Below are positions 63,595-64,000 of a stretch of 64,000 nucleotides of DNA, in pieces. Position 1 is the stretch's first letter. Every line of letters begins with the position of its first letter. The notes beneath the pieces were generated by a model. That model was not told the DNA's origin and did not search any database. It saw only the letters and a list, made by a program, of their open reading frames with translations. A program made the position numbers and the translations under genes. The DNA is from Azospirillum sp. TSH64. GTDB taxonomy: Bacteria > Pseudomonadota > Alphaproteobacteria > Azospirillales > Azospirillaceae. The stretch spans positions 65,182-129,181 of the forward strand of contig NZ_LGQW01000015.1 of the NCBI RefSeq assembly GCF_003116035.1, read 5' to 3'.

Positions 63595-64000
63595 ATGGCC
63601 ACCCTCTCCGAAGCGACTCTTCTGGCGTTTGATCTGCACGCCGCAGGACGGTTTGCCGAGGCGGAAACCCTCTATGCCCGTGTGCTGGAGGCCGAGCCGG
63701 ACTATCCGGACGCGCTTCATCTGTCCGGTATCCTGATGGGCCAGACCGGGCGCCTGGAGGAGGGACTGGCCCGGGTCGCCGGAGCCGTGGCCCGGCGACC
63801 GGACTCCGCGGAGTATCTCCTCAATTACGGCAATCTGCTGCGTGCCGCCGGCCGCACCGGGGACGCGATGCACGCCTACCGGCGGGCGCATGTCCTGGGC
63901 GCGCCGCAGGCTGCCGAGCTGCTGTCCGGCCTGCTGCTGGATCATGGCGCACGTTGCCTGGACGGCCGCGATCCGACCGCCACCGAGGCGGCCTTCGCCG
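63595..64000 (+). CDS. TPR-repeat protein (3' end off the window)
   Basis: The first 135 residues are visible. They form tetratricopeptide repeats: AFDLHAAGRFAEAETLYARV with LEAEPDYPDALHLSGIL, GRLEEGLARVAGAVARRPDSAE, and YLLNYGNLLRAAGRTGDAMHAY. Such proteins bind partners and, in this genus, are often fused to a C-terminal glycosyltransferase or sulfotransferase domain, which would lie beyond the edge. The ATG at 63595 follows a G-rich stretch (GTAGGGGGCG). Confidence 0.8.
   Translation, partial: MATLSEATLLAFDLHAAGRFAEAETLYARVLEAEPDYPDALHLSGILMGQTGRLEEGLARVAGAVARRPDSAEYLLNYGNLLRAAGRTGDAMHAYRRAHVLGAPQAAELLSGLLLDHGARCLDGRDPTATEAAFA

Overview
The window is about 64 kb of high-GC DNA from an alphaproteobacterium, most probably an Azospirillum or close Rhodospirillales relative. 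The pointers are the codon use, an SOS box of the alphaproteobacterial GTTC-N7-GTTC type, nodPQ-like cysD/cysNC genes, rmlBDAC, two type I secretion transporters and RTX proteins. A RepA-type initiator gene (25483-26427) lies beside a cluster of at least eight 14-bp iterons (26492-26970), so the DNA appears to belong to a plasmid or chromid. It also carries infC, an essential-type gene, which favours a chromid or large domesticated plasmid. From memory, the gene mix resembles the surface-polysaccharide plasmid pRhico of A. brasilense; this is a comparison, not an identification.

Layout. 1-5.8 kb: a type I secretion ABC transporter cut by the left edge, an AMIN-like envelope protein, an MFS transporter and a GT4 glycosyltransferase. 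6-16 kb: two secreted-type RTX proteins (1559 and 802 aa) bracketing an SGNH hydrolase, a 2OG-Fe(II) oxygenase and YigZ. Both RTX proteins and the AMIN-like protein share a module of about 40 residues ending HYxxxGxxEGR. 16-22 kb: a Wzx-like flippase, PseC, PseB, a second GT4 enzyme and a coiled-coil protein. 22.9-25.3 kb: an exporter-type ABC protein translationally coupled to a small periplasmic protein. 25.3-27.1 kb: the repA/iteron origin. 27.1-35.7 kb: manC, then an accessory protein, HlyB-like and HlyD-like secretion genes, a DUF2142 membrane protein and galE.

35.7-46.2 kb, minus strand: a capsule or O-antigen operon reading wzm, wzt, a 1159-aa methyltransferase/coiled-coil/tandem-GT2 protein, rmlC, rmlB, rmlD, rmlA and UDP-xylose synthase. 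Divergent from it, at 46.7-50.7 kb, are a sulfotransferase, cysD and cysNC, which would supply PAPS and sulfate a surface glycan. 50.9-53.6 kb: a two-gene DNA-repair cassette (radical SAM protein plus DUF4130-UdgX fusion) behind a LexA box. 54-59 kb: a DUF2076 protein, a hairpin-packed spacer, a nucleotide-sugar dehydrogenase, a higBA toxin-antitoxin pair and a YpfJ-type zinc peptidase. 59.5-64 kb: a small orphan gene, infC with an apparent AUA start, a PAS hybrid histidine kinase, a SPOR-tailed D,D-carboxypeptidase and the start of a TPR protein.

Taken together, the replicon is devoted to building and exporting the cell surface. It encodes supply of dTDP-rhamnose, UDP-galactose, UDP-xylose, GDP-mannose, a UDP-uronic acid, a pseudaminic-type aminosugar and PAPS, with export through Wzm/Wzt, a Wzx-like flippase and type I secretion. 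No tRNA, rRNA, CRISPR array, insertion sequence or par genes were seen.
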